From: Paraburkholderia sp. BL25I1N1
Lineage (GTDB): Bacteria; Pseudomonadota; Gammaproteobacteria; Burkholderiales; Burkholderiaceae
Direction: 5' to 3'
NCBI RefSeq assembly: GCF_003002025.1
Contig: NZ_PVZB01000046.1
Location: 1-39,476, forward strand
DNA: 39,476 bases
Position 1 is the first letter of the stretch. Each line of letters starts with the position of its first letter. Under the pieces are notes generated by a model. It had not been told where the DNA came from. It saw nothing but the letters and a program-made list of their open reading frames with translations, and did not search any database. Below, in pieces: positions 8,216-17,392 of the stretch. A program made the position numbers and the translations under genes.

Positions 8216-11200
8216 CTAGCAGGCTTCGCTGATCTCGTCCGGCGGCGGGTCGTCGAACGACGCCGCATTGGCATCCGCATGCGGGTGCATCCGCGTATCG
8301 ATTCCTGTTGCAATAGCGGCAGGCGCGCATGCTTCAGCCGCCGCACGCAGCAATGTTTTAGCCGCCTTGAAGTCGTCCCAATCGCGGCCCTCCGTCAATC
8401 TCGCGCAAGCGGACCTCAGCAGTTGCACCGCCTCCGCGCTCCGGCCTTGCGCATGCCAAAGCCGCGCGAGGCTGGTCGCGGCCCGCAGTTGCAACGTGCC
8501 GCAACCCTGTACCGACGATTCTTCGACCGCCGCGGTCAAACTCGCCTGCGCCTGCGTCGCCGCAGCACCGAACGGCGACTGGCCAAAGCCGTTTTCCATC
8601 AGCACTAGTTCGGCGTGCACGCGTCTGAGTTCGGCCGCATACCACTGGTCGCCGGTTTCGTCGCCCCGCGCGAGCGCAGCCGCCACGGCGGCGATGCCTT
8701 CTTCAAGCTGTCCGGCACGGCCGAGCGCAAGGCCGTATTGCGCGACGAGCATGGCGCGTGGCGCGGCGTAGCCGAGCGCGTCGAGATCGTCCAACGCGGT
8801 GCGGAAGCTGTGCACGCGCTGCGCGCTGCTGTCATCCAGCGAATGCAGGTATTCGTCGAAACAGCGGCAGCACGCATGCGCCACCCGCAGCCCGCCGCGC
8901 GTCGACACGTCCTGCAATAGCTCAATGGCCTGAGCCGCCCGCTCACGATCGCCGGCCAGCAGCGCCAGCGGAATTTCCGCCTCGACCAGCACATAGCACG
9001 TGACGATAGCCTGCTCCTGCCGGTACGCTTCGGCAACGCATGCCTCGGCGACCCTGAGCGACTGATCGCGCGCGCCCTGCAAGCCGAGCACGCGAGCAAA
9101 CGTCGCGCGGCCGACCACGCCCTGATCGATCGATTGCCCCAACGGCAGCCGATGCTGCAGACGGCCGGCATGCTGCAAAAGCTGATCGAGCGAGGCGCGC
9201 GCCTGGTGCTGATCGCCCGCATAGTGCGAGGCAATGCCGAGCAGGCGATGAGCGAGAATCCCGTTGGCGGTATTGCCCGTCTCGGCGGCGAGCAAAGCGA
9301 AGCGCTGCGCGAACGCCAGCGCGTTGCGCGCCTCGCCGGAGGACTGGCTCGCGTTCCACATGCCCCACAACGCGCGCGCTTCGAACGTCTGATCACCGAG
9401 CGCAATCGCGAGCGCGAGCACTTCGGCCCAGATGCCGAGCGTTTCGCGATCCGGTCCATTGACGTAGACAAGCGCTGCACCGAGCGCGGCCAGCAATTGC
9501 ATGCGCACGCGTAAATGGCGCGGCGAGCGCGAGCCCTGATACGTCGCGTCCACAGCGTCGAGCGCGCGCCGCGTCCACACGCAGCATTCGTCGACCAGCG
9601 AAAGCTCATACAGCAGCGACACGAACTTCACGGCCAGCGTTTCACCCAGCGCAGCGTCGCCTTTGGGCGATAGCGCCCAGCCCAGCGCGGCTCGCAAATC
9701 GTCGAGTTGCTCACGCATGCGGTGATGCCAGCCGTGCCGTTCGGTGCCCACGGCGTCCGCTTCACGCGCTCCATTGGAGGCGTCGCTCGACGGATCGCGT
9801 TCGAGCAGGTTGGAAAAATAGCGTGCATGAGCGAGCGTGATGAGACGCCGTTCGCCGTTGTCGTCGAGCTTTTGCATCGCGTAGGCACGCGTGGTTTCCA
9901 GCAGCCGATACCTCGCCTTGCCGCGCTCGGCCTGCATCACCACCAGCGATTTTTCGACGAGCCCGGATAGCGCCGCGATCACGTCCGATTCGCGCAAGCC
10001 TTCGTCGCTTACGAGAGCGATCGCCGAGTCGATCGTGAAGCTGTTGACGAAAACGCCGAGCCGGCGCAACGTCGTGCGCTCCGCGTCGTCGAGCAACGCG
10101 TGGCTCCAATCGAGCGTCGCCTTCAAGGTCTGGTGGCGCGGCAACGCCGTGCGATTGCCGCCCGTCAGCATGTTGAAGCGGTCGTCGAGATGATCGGCGA
10201 GCGTCTCGATACCGAGGATCGCGGCGCGCGCCGCCGCCAGTTCGATGGCCAGCGGAATGCCGTCGAGGCGGCGGCATACGGTGCCGGTCAAATGGATGCT
10301 TCTGTCGTCGGACGAAAAACGCGCGTCGATCGCGCGAGCGCGTGACAGGAACAACTGGACGGCACTGTGTTGCAACACACACTGACTCTCGGCGTCGCGA
10401 GCGGGCACGTCGAGTGACGCCACCCAGTACAGATGTTCGTCCACGACACGCAGGGGTTCGCGGCTGGTCGCGAGAATCCGCATGGCCGGACTCACGTTCA
10501 CGAGCGCTTCGGCCAGTTCGGCCGCGGGACCTAGCACATGCTCGCAGTTGTCCAGCACGAACAGCACGCGCCGTTCGCCGAGTTCCTTGCTGATGCGGGC
10601 CAGCGTAAGCGGGCCACTCGCGGCGCTCACGCCGACGCTATTGGCGAACATGGCGAGCACGCTGTTCGCGTCCACGGCGCACGCAAGCGGCACGAGATAG
10701 ACACCTTCGGGAAAGTGCGCCAGTAAGCTGCGTGCGATCTCGATGGCCAGGCGCGTCTTGCCGATTCCGCCCGAGCCGACGAGCGTCACATGACGCGTTG
10801 AAGCGAGCGCCTCTGCAATGTCGTTGATTGCCTGGTCCCGCCCGATCAGCGACGAGCTATTGGCCGGCAGATTGTTGGGAGTACCGCGAAGGGATGCGCT
10901 GTCTTCAGCGGCGTCGGACGCGTCATCGCGAGCGGCATTGCCCGGCTGTTCCGCGGATGCGTCTCGCGACACCAGCCGGTAGCCTCTTCCCGACACGGTC
11001 TGTATGAGGTTGCGGCTCTCGCCCAGCACCTTGCGCAAGGCGGACATATGCACCTGAAGATTGTTCTCTTCAACGATCGTGTCCGGCCAGACCTGCTCGA
11101 GCATGGCGCTCTTCGACACCAGCGCGCCGTTCGCGCCGATCAGCACCGCCAGGATATCGAATGCACGGCTGCCGATGCGCACAGGCTGGCCGTCGAGAAA

Positions 11201-11293
11201 CAGTTCCCGGCTGGCGAGGTCCACCTGAAGCGGGCCAATGCGGATCATTGCCTGAGTATCCAAGACGCTGCGGGAAGAGGAAACACTGAGCAT
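8216..11293 (-). CDS. Winged-helix STAND ATPase transcriptional regulator
   Basis: A 1025-residue, three-part regulator. Residues about 16-108 form an OmpR/PhoB-type winged helix (FDILAVLIGANGALVSK; the wing ends SGRGYRLVSR). Residues about 145-450 form a STAND/NB-ARC-like ATPase with Walker A GSGGIGKT (173-180), Walker B VLFVLDNCEH (243-252), ILATSREPL and GIPLAIELAAARA. The remainder is a long helical TPR-like repeat domain that probably senses a ligand or partner. The start at 11293 precedes the domain by 15 residues; a second ATG at 11248 is equally possible, and neither has a strong ribosome binding site. It sits last in a long minus-strand block and could regulate it. It ends next to a convergent LysR gene. 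Confidence 0.9.
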   Translation of the reverse strand: MLSVSSSRSVLDTQAMIRIGPLQVDLASRELFLDGQPVRIGSRAFDILAVLIGANGALVSKSAMLEQVWPDTIVEENNLQVHMSALRKVLGESRNLIQTVSGRGYRLVSRDASAEQPGNAARDDASDAAEDSASLRGTPNNLPANSSSLIGRDQAINDIAEALASTRHVTLVGSGGIGKTRLAIEIARSLLAHFPEGVYLVPLACAVDANSVLAMFANSVGVSAASGPLTLARISKELGERRVLFVLDNCEHVLGPAAELAEALVNVSPAMRILATSREPLRVVDEHLYWVASLDVPARDAESQCVLQHSAVQLFLSRARAIDARFSSDDRSIHLTGTVCRRLDGIPLAIELAAARAAILGIETLADHLDDRFNMLTGGNRTALPRHQTLKATLDWSHALLDDAERTTLRRLGVFVNSFTIDSAIALVSDEGLRESDVIAALSGLVEKSLVVMQAERGKARYRLLETTRAYAMQKLDDNGERRLITLAHARYFSNLLERDPSSDASNGAREADAVGTERHGWHHRMREQLDDLRAALGWALSPKGDAALGETLAVKFVSLLYELSLVDECCVWTRRALDAVDATYQGSRSPRHLRVRMQLLAALGAALVYVNGPDRETLGIWAEVLALAIALGDQTFEARALWGMWNASQSSGEARNALAFAQRFALLAAETGNTANGILAHRLLGIASHYAGDQHQARASLDQLLQHAGRLQHRLPLGQSIDQGVVGRATFARVLGLQGARDQSLRVAEACVAEAYRQEQAIVTCYVLVEAEIPLALLAGDRERAAQAIELLQDVSTRGGLRVAHACCRCFDEYLHSLDDSSAQRVHSFRTALDDLDALGYAAPRAMLVAQYGLALGRAGQLEEGIAAVAAALARGDETGDQWYAAELRRVHAELVLMENGFGQSPFGAAATQAQASLTAAVEESSVQGCGTLQLRAATSLARLWHAQGRSAEAVQLLRSACARLTEGRDWDDFKAAKTLLRAAAEACAPAAIATGIDTRMHPHADANAASFDDPPPDEISEAC

Positions 11294-11304
11294 TGATCAC
11301 TCAG
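11286..11304. promoter_or_regulatory. Inverted repeat across the STAND regulator start (CTGAG-N9-CTCAG)
   Basis: CTGAG at 11286-11290 and CTCAG at 11300-11304 flank the first possible start codon (11291-11293). If translation begins at 11248 instead, this repeat lies in the leader and could be an autoregulatory operator. Only five bases per arm, so chance is possible. Confidence 0.3.
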
Positions 11305-11350
11305 CGTTATGTCCCCGAAGTCTAGACCAACCGCGAATACGCATGCGCGG

Positions 11351-11380
11351 AAAAAACTGAACCTATCGTTCAAATTTTTT
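11351..11380. promoter_or_regulatory. A/T-flanked inverted repeat TGAAC-N5-GTTCA upstream of the STAND gene
   Basis: TGAAC (11358-11362) and GTTCA (11368-11372) are flanked by an A6 run (11351-11356) and a T6 run (11375-11380). The element sits between the DUF3331 stop and the STAND start on the minus strand. The arms are too weak for a convincing terminator stem, so an operator is more likely, but a weak bidirectional terminator is not excluded. Confidence 0.35.
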
Positions 11381-11430
11381 GTACTGAGCAAGCGGCTGCT
11401 GGTGACGGACCGCGTACCCGCAGTGGCGCG

Positions 11431-11949
11431 CTAACGCGAGTCGCCCGTCAAGACAGTGGACGCCATGCAGGCAATGACGGAAGCCAGAATCATGGCGTCC
11501 GCATTGGCGGGAACCGCGCTGCGTATTCTCGGCTTGTAGATTGCGTCGTCACGGCGAATCGTCGCGCCGCTCAGTGCGCAACGTCCCTTGATGCGGGCGC
11601 GGCAGCAGATCCACACCTGGTCGACGTATTGACAGCGGGTCGCGTCCCGCCACAGCACGGCGATCGATGTGTCCGACAGACGCTCGAGTATTTCGATCTG
11701 GATATGACGCGACGGCGTGTCCGCCGCGCCGGCGACGCGTTTAGACCGCGGCTTGAGATAGGCTTCGCCTTCGGTCTCGTTGCAATAGCCCGCCAACAGC
11801 CGGTTGATCACGTGATCCCATACCGGCGCGCGCCGATCGTCCGGCATCGCCGGCGCGTTCTCGCTGACCTGACAGCACGCTCCACGACGAACGCGCGTCT
11901 CGTACTGAACCGTATCCGTGCGTTGCGCCAAGGGGGTTTCGATATGCAT
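11431..11949 (-). CDS. DUF3331 family protein
   Basis: The product is 172 residues and begins MHIETPLAQ. The C-terminal half carries the DUF3331 pattern I recognise from Burkholderia: SDTSIAVLWRDATRC, DQVWICCRARIKGRCALSG, then DAIYKPR and NADAMILASVI. Cysteines in the central CC...C group suggest a small metal site, which is inference. The function is unknown. The start at 11949 is chosen because GGGAG lies about ten bases upstream in the transcript; longer versions of the frame have no ribosome binding site. It follows the metallo-beta-lactamase gene after 47 bases and probably shares its transcript. Confidence 0.75.
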   Translation of the reverse strand: MHIETPLAQRTDTVQYETRVRRGACCQVSENAPAMPDDRRAPVWDHVINRLLAGYCNETEGEAYLKPRSKRVAGAADTPSRHIQIEILERLSDTSIAVLWRDATRCQYVDQVWICCRARIKGRCALSGATIRRDDAIYKPRIRSAVPANADAMILASVIACMASTVLTGDSR

Positions 11950-11996
11950 GATGCTGCTCCCGAAGTGTGTGCGGGTGGAACCGATCAGCACTGATG

Positions 11997-12986
11997 TCAG
12001 CGGCCGGGTGCGGCCTCGTAGTTGACCGGCACCCAGTCGTATTTGCGGCCGTTTTTTCTGATGTGCCCGAGGCCCGGAAAGGCGACATGCGCCGCGCCGA
12101 TCAGATAGCGTTTGCTGGCCGCAAGTTCGAATGATGAGCGGCGCGAGCGCCGCGCGTCCGCCGCGCTGGTGTCGTATTCGACCGAAGCTGCCGGGTCCTG
12201 TAACTGGATCGACGCGACGTGGATAATGTCGCCCCACACCAGCAAATCCTGCGATTCGCTCTCCACCAGATAGCCGGTGTGGCCCGGCGTGTGGCCGGGC
12301 AAGACGACCGCGCGAATGCCCGTTTCGAGTTCGGCGTCGCCACTGAACGGCTTGAAGCGTCCGGCCGCGACGTAAGGCGCGACAGAGGCGCTGGCCGCGT
12401 CGAAGAAGGTGCTGAGAAAAGCGGGCGCTTTCGACTTGTTGGATGGGTTCAGCCAGTAGTCGGCTTCAACCTGGCTCACTCGCACAACCGCGTTCGGAAA
12501 TGCCATCTGGCCGTTCGATACGATGCCGCCGACATGGTCCTTATGCAGATGCGTCAGCAGCACTTCGTCGATCTGCTCGGGCTGATAGCCGGCCGCGCGC
12601 AGGTTCTCGGGCAACTTGCCGCAGCAGTCGCCGTACAGCACGCCCGCGCCGGAATCGATCAGAATCAGCTTCGAACCGGTGTTGACCAGAAACGCGTTGA
12701 TGGAACCTTGCACCGGCGCCTGCAGAAAATCGCGTTGGAGATCGCGCGCGATTTCGGCTTTCGACACGTCCTTCACGACTGTATCGATCGGAAACGGATG
12801 CGTGCCGTCAAGCAGCGCGGTCACTTCAAAGCCGCCGAGCATGATCCGGTAAAAGCCCGGTCCCTGCGTTTTCACCTGAGGCGCGGCGGCGTACGCGGAA
12901 GCGCTCGCCATGCTCGCCGCCAGACTCACTACGAACGCGCACCACGTGCTTGCATGCATCGTCCATTTGCGCCGTATCCACTTCAT
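11997..12986 (-). CDS. Secreted metallo-beta-lactamase-fold hydrolase
   Basis: The 329-residue protein has a Sec signal peptide: basic MKWIRRKW, a hydrophobic stretch to about residue 30, and AYAAA cleavage near 35. An MBL domain follows with all zinc ligands visible: H146, H148, D150 and H151 in HLHKDH, H236 in GHTPGHT, D253 in WGDIIH and H300. This fits quorum-quenching lactonase-like or general MBL hydrolases acting in the periplasm; the substrate is unknown. The start at 12986 has GAGGG eight bases upstream; an upstream in-frame ATG at 13037 would spoil the signal peptide. The gene lies between the cNMP-flavoprotein (77-base gap) and DUF3331. Confidence 0.88.
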   Translation of the reverse strand: MKWIRRKWTMHASTWCAFVVSLAASMASASAYAAAPQVKTQGPGFYRIMLGGFEVTALLDGTHPFPIDTVVKDVSKAEIARDLQRDFLQAPVQGSINAFLVNTGSKLILIDSGAGVLYGDCCGKLPENLRAAGYQPEQIDEVLLTHLHKDHVGGIVSNGQMAFPNAVVRVSQVEADYWLNPSNKSKAPAFLSTFFDAASASVAPYVAAGRFKPFSGDAELETGIRAVVLPGHTPGHTGYLVESESQDLLVWGDIIHVASIQLQDPAASVEYDTSAADARRSRRSSFELAASKRYLIGAAHVAFPGLGHIRKNGRKYDWVPVNYEAAPGR

Positions 12987-13063
12987 GATTCGATCCCTCG
13001 TGTTCATCGTGAATATGCTGAAAAGCATAGCGGCCACCTGCCGGGCGCACTCGCTAATTTTTA

Positions 13064-14794
13064 TTAATCATCCTGAGTAGTCACCGTCGCGAGCCGGCTC
13101 AGATACGCATGAATCTGCGCGACGACCGCTGCGCCGTCGCCCACGGCGGCGGCCACCCGTTTCGCGGATTCCGAGCGCACGTCGCCCACCGCGAACATGC
13201 CCGGCACGCTGGTTTCCAGCGGATATCGCGCACTGGCTTGCGAGAACCCATGCTCGCTGCGCGCAAAACCGGTGACGACGAAACCGCGGTTATCCAACTC
13301 CACGCCGCTCATGTCGAGCCAATCCGTCTTCGGGTCCGCGCCAATAAACAGAAACAGATGGCGCGATGCCACCACTTCGTCCTCGCCATCCTGTTCGTGC
13401 CGCACGTGCAGATGCGTGAGTCCGGCTTCGTCGCCTTCGAGCGCGCGCAGTGTGCAACTGGTGCAAAGCGTCACGTTGGGCAAAGAGCCGATCCGGTCGA
13501 TCAGATACTTCGACATGCTCGCGTTGAGGTCCTTGCCGCGAATCAGCACGCGAATGCTGCGCGCGAAGTTGGCGAGGAACACGACCGCCTGACCGGCGGA
13601 ATTGCCGCCGCCCATCAGCACGATGTCCTGGCCTTTCACCAGCTTCGCTTCGATCGTCGACGCCCAGTAGTACGTGCCGCGTCCTTCGAAGCGCTCGAAA
13701 CCCGCCACCGCCGGCTTGCGATACGCGGCGCCGCTCGCCACCACGACCGTGCGCGCGTTGATGCGCTGGCCGTCGAGCAGCGTGAGCAGGAACATGCCTT
13801 CGTTGCGGCACACCTCGGTGACTTTGCCGGGAATCGCCAGATGCGCGCCGAACTTCAGCGCCTGCTGGAACGCGCGCGCGGCGAGCGCCTGCCCCGAAAT
13901 GCCGGTGGGAAAGCCAAGATAGTTTTCGATGCGCGAACTCGCGCCGGCCTGGCCGCCCGGCGCCCTCTGATCGAACACCGCAACCGAGAGTCCTTCCGTC
14001 GCGGCGTACACGGACGCAGCAAGTCCCGCCGGTCCCGCGCCGACGATCGCGACGTCGTACACATGCGATTGCTCGAAGGTCGGCACGAGGCCGAGGCACG
14101 ACGCGAGCTGCACTTCGTCGGGCGCACGCAGCACGTTGCCGTTCGGGCAGAACACCAGCGGAAAATCGCCGGGGCCGGTGGTCATGCCACCCAGCAGCGT
14201 GATGGCTTCGGGATCGGTGCGCGCGTCGATCACCATCGCGGGATAGGCGTTGCGGCGCAGAAAGCCTTGCAGCCTGATGAGCCGGTCATCGTTCCCATTG
14301 CCGACGATGATCGGCCCCAGTCCCTGCTCGATGAGCCCGAGCCGCCGCAGAATCAGCGCGCGCATGATGTGTTCGCCGAGTTGCGCGTCGGCGACGATCA
14401 GCGCCCGCAGCCGCTCCGGCTCGATCACGAGCGTCTCGGCGTCGGTCAATGCCACGCCGTCGATCAATGCGGGCTTGCCGGAGAGTTGCGCCATCTCCGC
14501 CATGAAGTGGCCGTCTTCATGTTCCGTGACGAGCGTCGAGCGTCCGAAGCTGTCGCGTGAATAAATGCTCACGCGGCCGCGCAACAGCACGAACAGGCCG
14601 AGCGCGATCTTGCCGGTTTCGAAGATCAGTTCGCCGGCCTTGAACGACATGGGCGTGGCGAAACGCCGAAGGCTTTGAATCTCCGCGGGTGAAAGCCGCG
14701 GGAACATCTGGTGCTGCCGGTATTCCAGCGACGAATACGGAAACTCGAGTTCGGACGGCGCCGCCGCTTCGACCTGTAGACCAGGCGTGCTCAT
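13064..14794 (-). CDS. cNMP-binding domain fused to a thioredoxin-reductase-like flavoprotein
   Basis: The product has 576 residues. Residues about 33-155 are a cyclic-nucleotide-binding/CRP-type sensor domain (FKAGELIFETG, GLFVLLRGRVSIYSRD). Residues about 170-235 resemble a degenerate glutaredoxin-like domain. From about 245 on it is thioredoxin-reductase-like, with FAD motif GAGPAGLAA (252-260), SRIENYLGFPTGISG, NAD(P) motif GGGNSAG (395-401) and the final GMFAVGDVR. The CxxC that thioredoxin reductases carry before the NAD(P) motif is replaced by YYWAST (375-380), so disulfide reduction by the usual mechanism is not possible. The start at 14794 has GAGG nine bases upstream. It is cytoplasmic. 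A second cNMP-domain protein, the MscS channel, lies in the same block. Confidence 0.9.
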   Translation of the reverse strand: MSTPGLQVEAAAPSELEFPYSSLEYRQHQMFPRLSPAEIQSLRRFATPMSFKAGELIFETGKIALGLFVLLRGRVSIYSRDSFGRSTLVTEHEDGHFMAEMAQLSGKPALIDGVALTDAETLVIEPERLRALIVADAQLGEHIMRALILRRLGLIEQGLGPIIVGNGNDDRLIRLQGFLRRNAYPAMVIDARTDPEAITLLGGMTTGPGDFPLVFCPNGNVLRAPDEVQLASCLGLVPTFEQSHVYDVAIVGAGPAGLAASVYAATEGLSVAVFDQRAPGGQAGASSRIENYLGFPTGISGQALAARAFQQALKFGAHLAIPGKVTEVCRNEGMFLLTLLDGQRINARTVVVASGAAYRKPAVAGFERFEGRGTYYWASTIEAKLVKGQDIVLMGGGNSAGQAVVFLANFARSIRVLIRGKDLNASMSKYLIDRIGSLPNVTLCTSCTLRALEGDEAGLTHLHVRHEQDGEDEVVASRHLFLFIGADPKTDWLDMSGVELDNRGFVVTGFARSEHGFSQASARYPLETSVPGMFAVGDVRSESAKRVAAAVGDGAAVVAQIHAYLSRLATVTTQDD

Positions 14795-14847
14795 AAAAAA
14801 TAACCTCTTCTGACACGCCTCGCTGACGACGTGGTGCCGATACGGCG

Positions 14848-16383
14848 TTACCAGCCGAACTTGAGTTCGGCGCCTACATAGTCGGAATTGCGCGCGCCGA
14901 GGTCGCGCAGCGACGGTCCGACCTGAAAATGCACGGCTTCGAGCGCGGCGGCGAGATTCGCGGTGACCGCATAGTCGGCGCGCAGTTGCGTATAGAAACC
15001 GGTCCAGCGGCTGCCGTGTCCTGCCGTCCCCGGCACGACTGCCGAGCCTTGCTGATATACGGCGTCGGCGGTGGTCTCGCGCCATTGCAGCCCCACGCCC
15101 GCGAGCAGCGAGAGCTTGCTGTTCGGTTTGACGATCAGCGACGGCTTGACGTGAATCACGTTCGAGTAGCCGGTATAACCGGCGAGCGCGAAGTAGTAGC
15201 CGTTCGGAAAGAGCGGATTGAAGGTGCCGATGCGGCCGTCTCCGGGATGTGTGTCGCCCGAGGCCGCATCGATCTGCAGACCGAGACGCGGCGTCCACGG
15301 CAGCGAAGCCAGCGTGTAGCCGGCGAGCGTGCCCACCGCCCACGCACCGATCGTCTTGTTGCCGACATGGCCCGACTGATACATCGCCTCCGCGTCCCAG
15401 TCGATGTGATTGACCGAGCCGGCGTAACGCGCGTCGAACACGTCGCGACGCTCGTTGCCGGTCGCGTCGAGAAAGCGCGCGTTGCTGCGGTTATAGCGGG
15501 AGTAATAGGCGGACAGATCGCCCGGACCGACTGCCTTGCGCTCGACCCGCACGCCGCTGAAGGTCAGGTCGCGATTGGAAACGTCGTCGAAATCCGAGTT
15601 GTCGCGGTACTGCACCGGTTGCGTCGCATACGCGATCCAGCGCCACGGGCCGGTTTCATAGTCGGCCCAGATGGCGTCGAAGGCCTGGCGCACGTTCGGG
15701 CCGTCACGCACGGAAATGAACCGCTGCAAGTCGAACGCCATCTCCTGGCGGCCGACGCGGAACTTGAAGGTGCCGGGTCCGAGCGGCTCGGTGACGGCGA
15801 CGAACGCCTGGCGCAGGTCGAGCGGATTCTTGTCGACCGGCGAGACGTTGTCTTTACCGAAAGGCCGCGCGTCCTCGAACTGCGTGAAGATCTGCACATG
15901 AGGGCCGAGGCGCACATCCGCGTGAACTTCGAGACGTTGCAGCACATACGTGTCGTCGTGGCCCGAACCGAGGCCGAAGAGCGGCGCGTCGTTCATTTCG
16001 AGCCGCTCGCGCAGCACCATGCCGAGCGAGATATACGCGTCGGGATTGCCGAACAGCGGAATGTATTTCAGCGAGTCGAAGGGCTTCTTCGGCACGCACG
16101 GATTGGCGAGTGCCGACCAGTTTTCCTGCCAGCGGTTGAACATGACAGCGGGCCGCGCGCATGAAGTGCCTGCCGCCGTTGTCGTTGCCGTTGTGCTCGG
16201 CGTACTGGTCGTGCTGGTATCGTCCGCACCGCCGAGCGCGGTGTCCGCCGCCGACGCCGCCGACGCCGGCAGTGCGGCCGCCAGCCCCGCGCTGATCAAC
16301 AGCGCGCGGGCCGCGCGCAGCGCCGAGCGCCGGCGTAGCCGCTCGCGCGGCCGCACCGCCTGCATGGTCTGCAACGTCCGCAT
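14848..16383 (-). CDS. Alginate-export-type outer membrane beta-barrel protein
   Basis: A 511-residue protein with a long basic signal region (RERLRRRSALRAARALLISAGLAAALPASAASA), then a Thr/Ser-rich linker. A beta-barrel of the alginate export (AlgE-like) family follows. Typical features are FGNPDAYISLGMVLRERLE, the FKFRVGRQEMAFD/QRFISVRDGPNVRQAFDA segment and the terminal aromatic residue (LKFGW). It likely forms a specific outer-membrane channel; no alginate genes are nearby, so the solute is unknown. The start at 16383 is preferred; ATG 16404 is in frame but overlaps the preceding gene's stop. Only ten bases separate it from the VOC-family gene upstream, so the two are almost certainly co-transcribed. 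Confidence 0.85.
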   Translation of the reverse strand: MRTLQTMQAVRPRERLRRRSALRAARALLISAGLAAALPASAASAADTALGGADDTSTTSTPSTTATTTAAGTSCARPAVMFNRWQENWSALANPCVPKKPFDSLKYIPLFGNPDAYISLGMVLRERLEMNDAPLFGLGSGHDDTYVLQRLEVHADVRLGPHVQIFTQFEDARPFGKDNVSPVDKNPLDLRQAFVAVTEPLGPGTFKFRVGRQEMAFDLQRFISVRDGPNVRQAFDAIWADYETGPWRWIAYATQPVQYRDNSDFDDVSNRDLTFSGVRVERKAVGPGDLSAYYSRYNRSNARFLDATGNERRDVFDARYAGSVNHIDWDAEAMYQSGHVGNKTIGAWAVGTLAGYTLASLPWTPRLGLQIDAASGDTHPGDGRIGTFNPLFPNGYYFALAGYTGYSNVIHVKPSLIVKPNSKLSLLAGVGLQWRETTADAVYQQGSAVVPGTAGHGSRWTGFYTQLRADYAVTANLAAALEAVHFQVGPSLRDLGARNSDYVGAELKFGW

Positions 16384-16393
16384 GAGGCCTGCT

Positions 16394-17344
16394 TTACTGG
16401 CCATCGTGCACTTCGGCGATATAGCCACCCGGGAATTCGAGCACCGCGCTCTTGCCCGCTTCGCTGCTGTACGGCTGCGACACCACCTTCGCGCCGGCCG
16501 CTTGCGCGCGCTCGAGCGTCTGCGCGAGATCGTCGACGGCATAGCCGGTCGTTTCACGTCCGAACGGGAACGGCAGCTTGCCGTCCGTGACGAACACCAC
16601 CATGCGGCCGAAACCCGAATTGATGCGGATCTCGCGAATCGTCTCGCCGGGACGGCCAATCACGCCGGCATCCGCGCGCGGGTTATCCGACACCACCTTG
16701 CCATGCGAAAAATGCACCCAGCGACGCACGAAGTTGTTGGCCTCATAACGCGACACATACACGCGGTTATCCGGCACGCTGTGCAACGGCGCGTAGTTCG
16801 GCGCCTTGGTGTGCCAATAGAGCTGCATCGTCAGGCCGCCCGGCCATTGAATGATCGCGTCCTTGCCGATCGGATCGTCGAAGCTATCGACCAGCACGTC
16901 GGCGCCCGCCGCGCGCGCCGCCTTCACCGCCTGGTCGATGTTGGTGACCAGATAGCCGGTGCGTTCATTGCCGAACGGATAGGGAATCGGCGTTTCGAAG
17001 CCGAATACCGACAGCATGCCGACCGGAGTCTGCACGTATTGCGACGCGGTCTTGCTCGGCGTCGGCGTCACGGTGAACACCGCGCGCGGCGACGCCTTGC
17101 CGCCGAACGTGGCGAGAAAGCTGGTGACGAACGCGTCGAGATCCGCCGAGGCGACGTACACATGGGTCGTGTCGTACTGCGCGCCGACCGAGACGTCGGG
17201 CATGCGCGCCGCGAGCGCGGTCTTGCCGCTCGAGACTTCCGGCGGGCCGTTATCGGCGAACGCGGACGAGACCGGCGCGAGGCCGATCAGCAAGGCTACG
17301 CAAAAAGCCGCAATGGGACGAAAGCGTTGAAGCGATGTGAACAT
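16394..17344 (-). CDS. Exported VOC (glyoxalase-fold) protein with internal duplication
   Basis: The product is 316 residues with a signal peptide (MFTSLQRFRPIAAFCVALLIGLAPVSSAFA). Two vicinal-oxygen-chelate modules follow. The halves align with each other: FGNERTGYLVTNIDQAVKAA with FGRETTGYAVDDLAQTLERA, and WPGGLTMQLYWHT with FPGGYIAEVHDG. VOC proteins are glyoxalases, dioxygenases or binding proteins; export to the periplasm is unusual for the enzymatic members. The start at 17344 gives a clean signal peptide, although its ribosome binding site is weak. It lies between the xapX-like gene (48-base gap) and the porin gene. Confidence 0.82.
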   Translation of the reverse strand: MFTSLQRFRPIAAFCVALLIGLAPVSSAFADNGPPEVSSGKTALAARMPDVSVGAQYDTTHVYVASADLDAFVTSFLATFGGKASPRAVFTVTPTPSKTASQYVQTPVGMLSVFGFETPIPYPFGNERTGYLVTNIDQAVKAARAAGADVLVDSFDDPIGKDAIIQWPGGLTMQLYWHTKAPNYAPLHSVPDNRVYVSRYEANNFVRRWVHFSHGKVVSDNPRADAGVIGRPGETIREIRINSGFGRMVVFVTDGKLPFPFGRETTGYAVDDLAQTLERAQAAGAKVVSQPYSSEAGKSAVLEFPGGYIAEVHDGQ

Positions 17345-17392
17345 GTGATTACCCGATCGTGTTAGCAATATCTGAATAGGCGGCCGGCAGGA

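Noticed and set aside
11351..11380. Rho-independent terminator after DUF3331
   Set aside because: The stem is only five base pairs and A/T-rich, so it is listed as a regulatory candidate instead.
11950..12237. Extension of the DUF3331 frame
   Set aside because: It overlaps the end of the MBL gene with non-protein-like sequence; the start at 11949 has a Shine-Dalgarno.
14795..15343. N-terminal extension of the cNMP-flavoprotein frame
   Set aside because: It runs through the porin gene out of frame and has no ribosome binding site, while 14794 has one and begins the domain properly.
16384..16659. N-terminal extension of the porin frame
   Set aside because: It would read the VOC gene in a wrong frame and destroy the signal peptide that begins at 16383.
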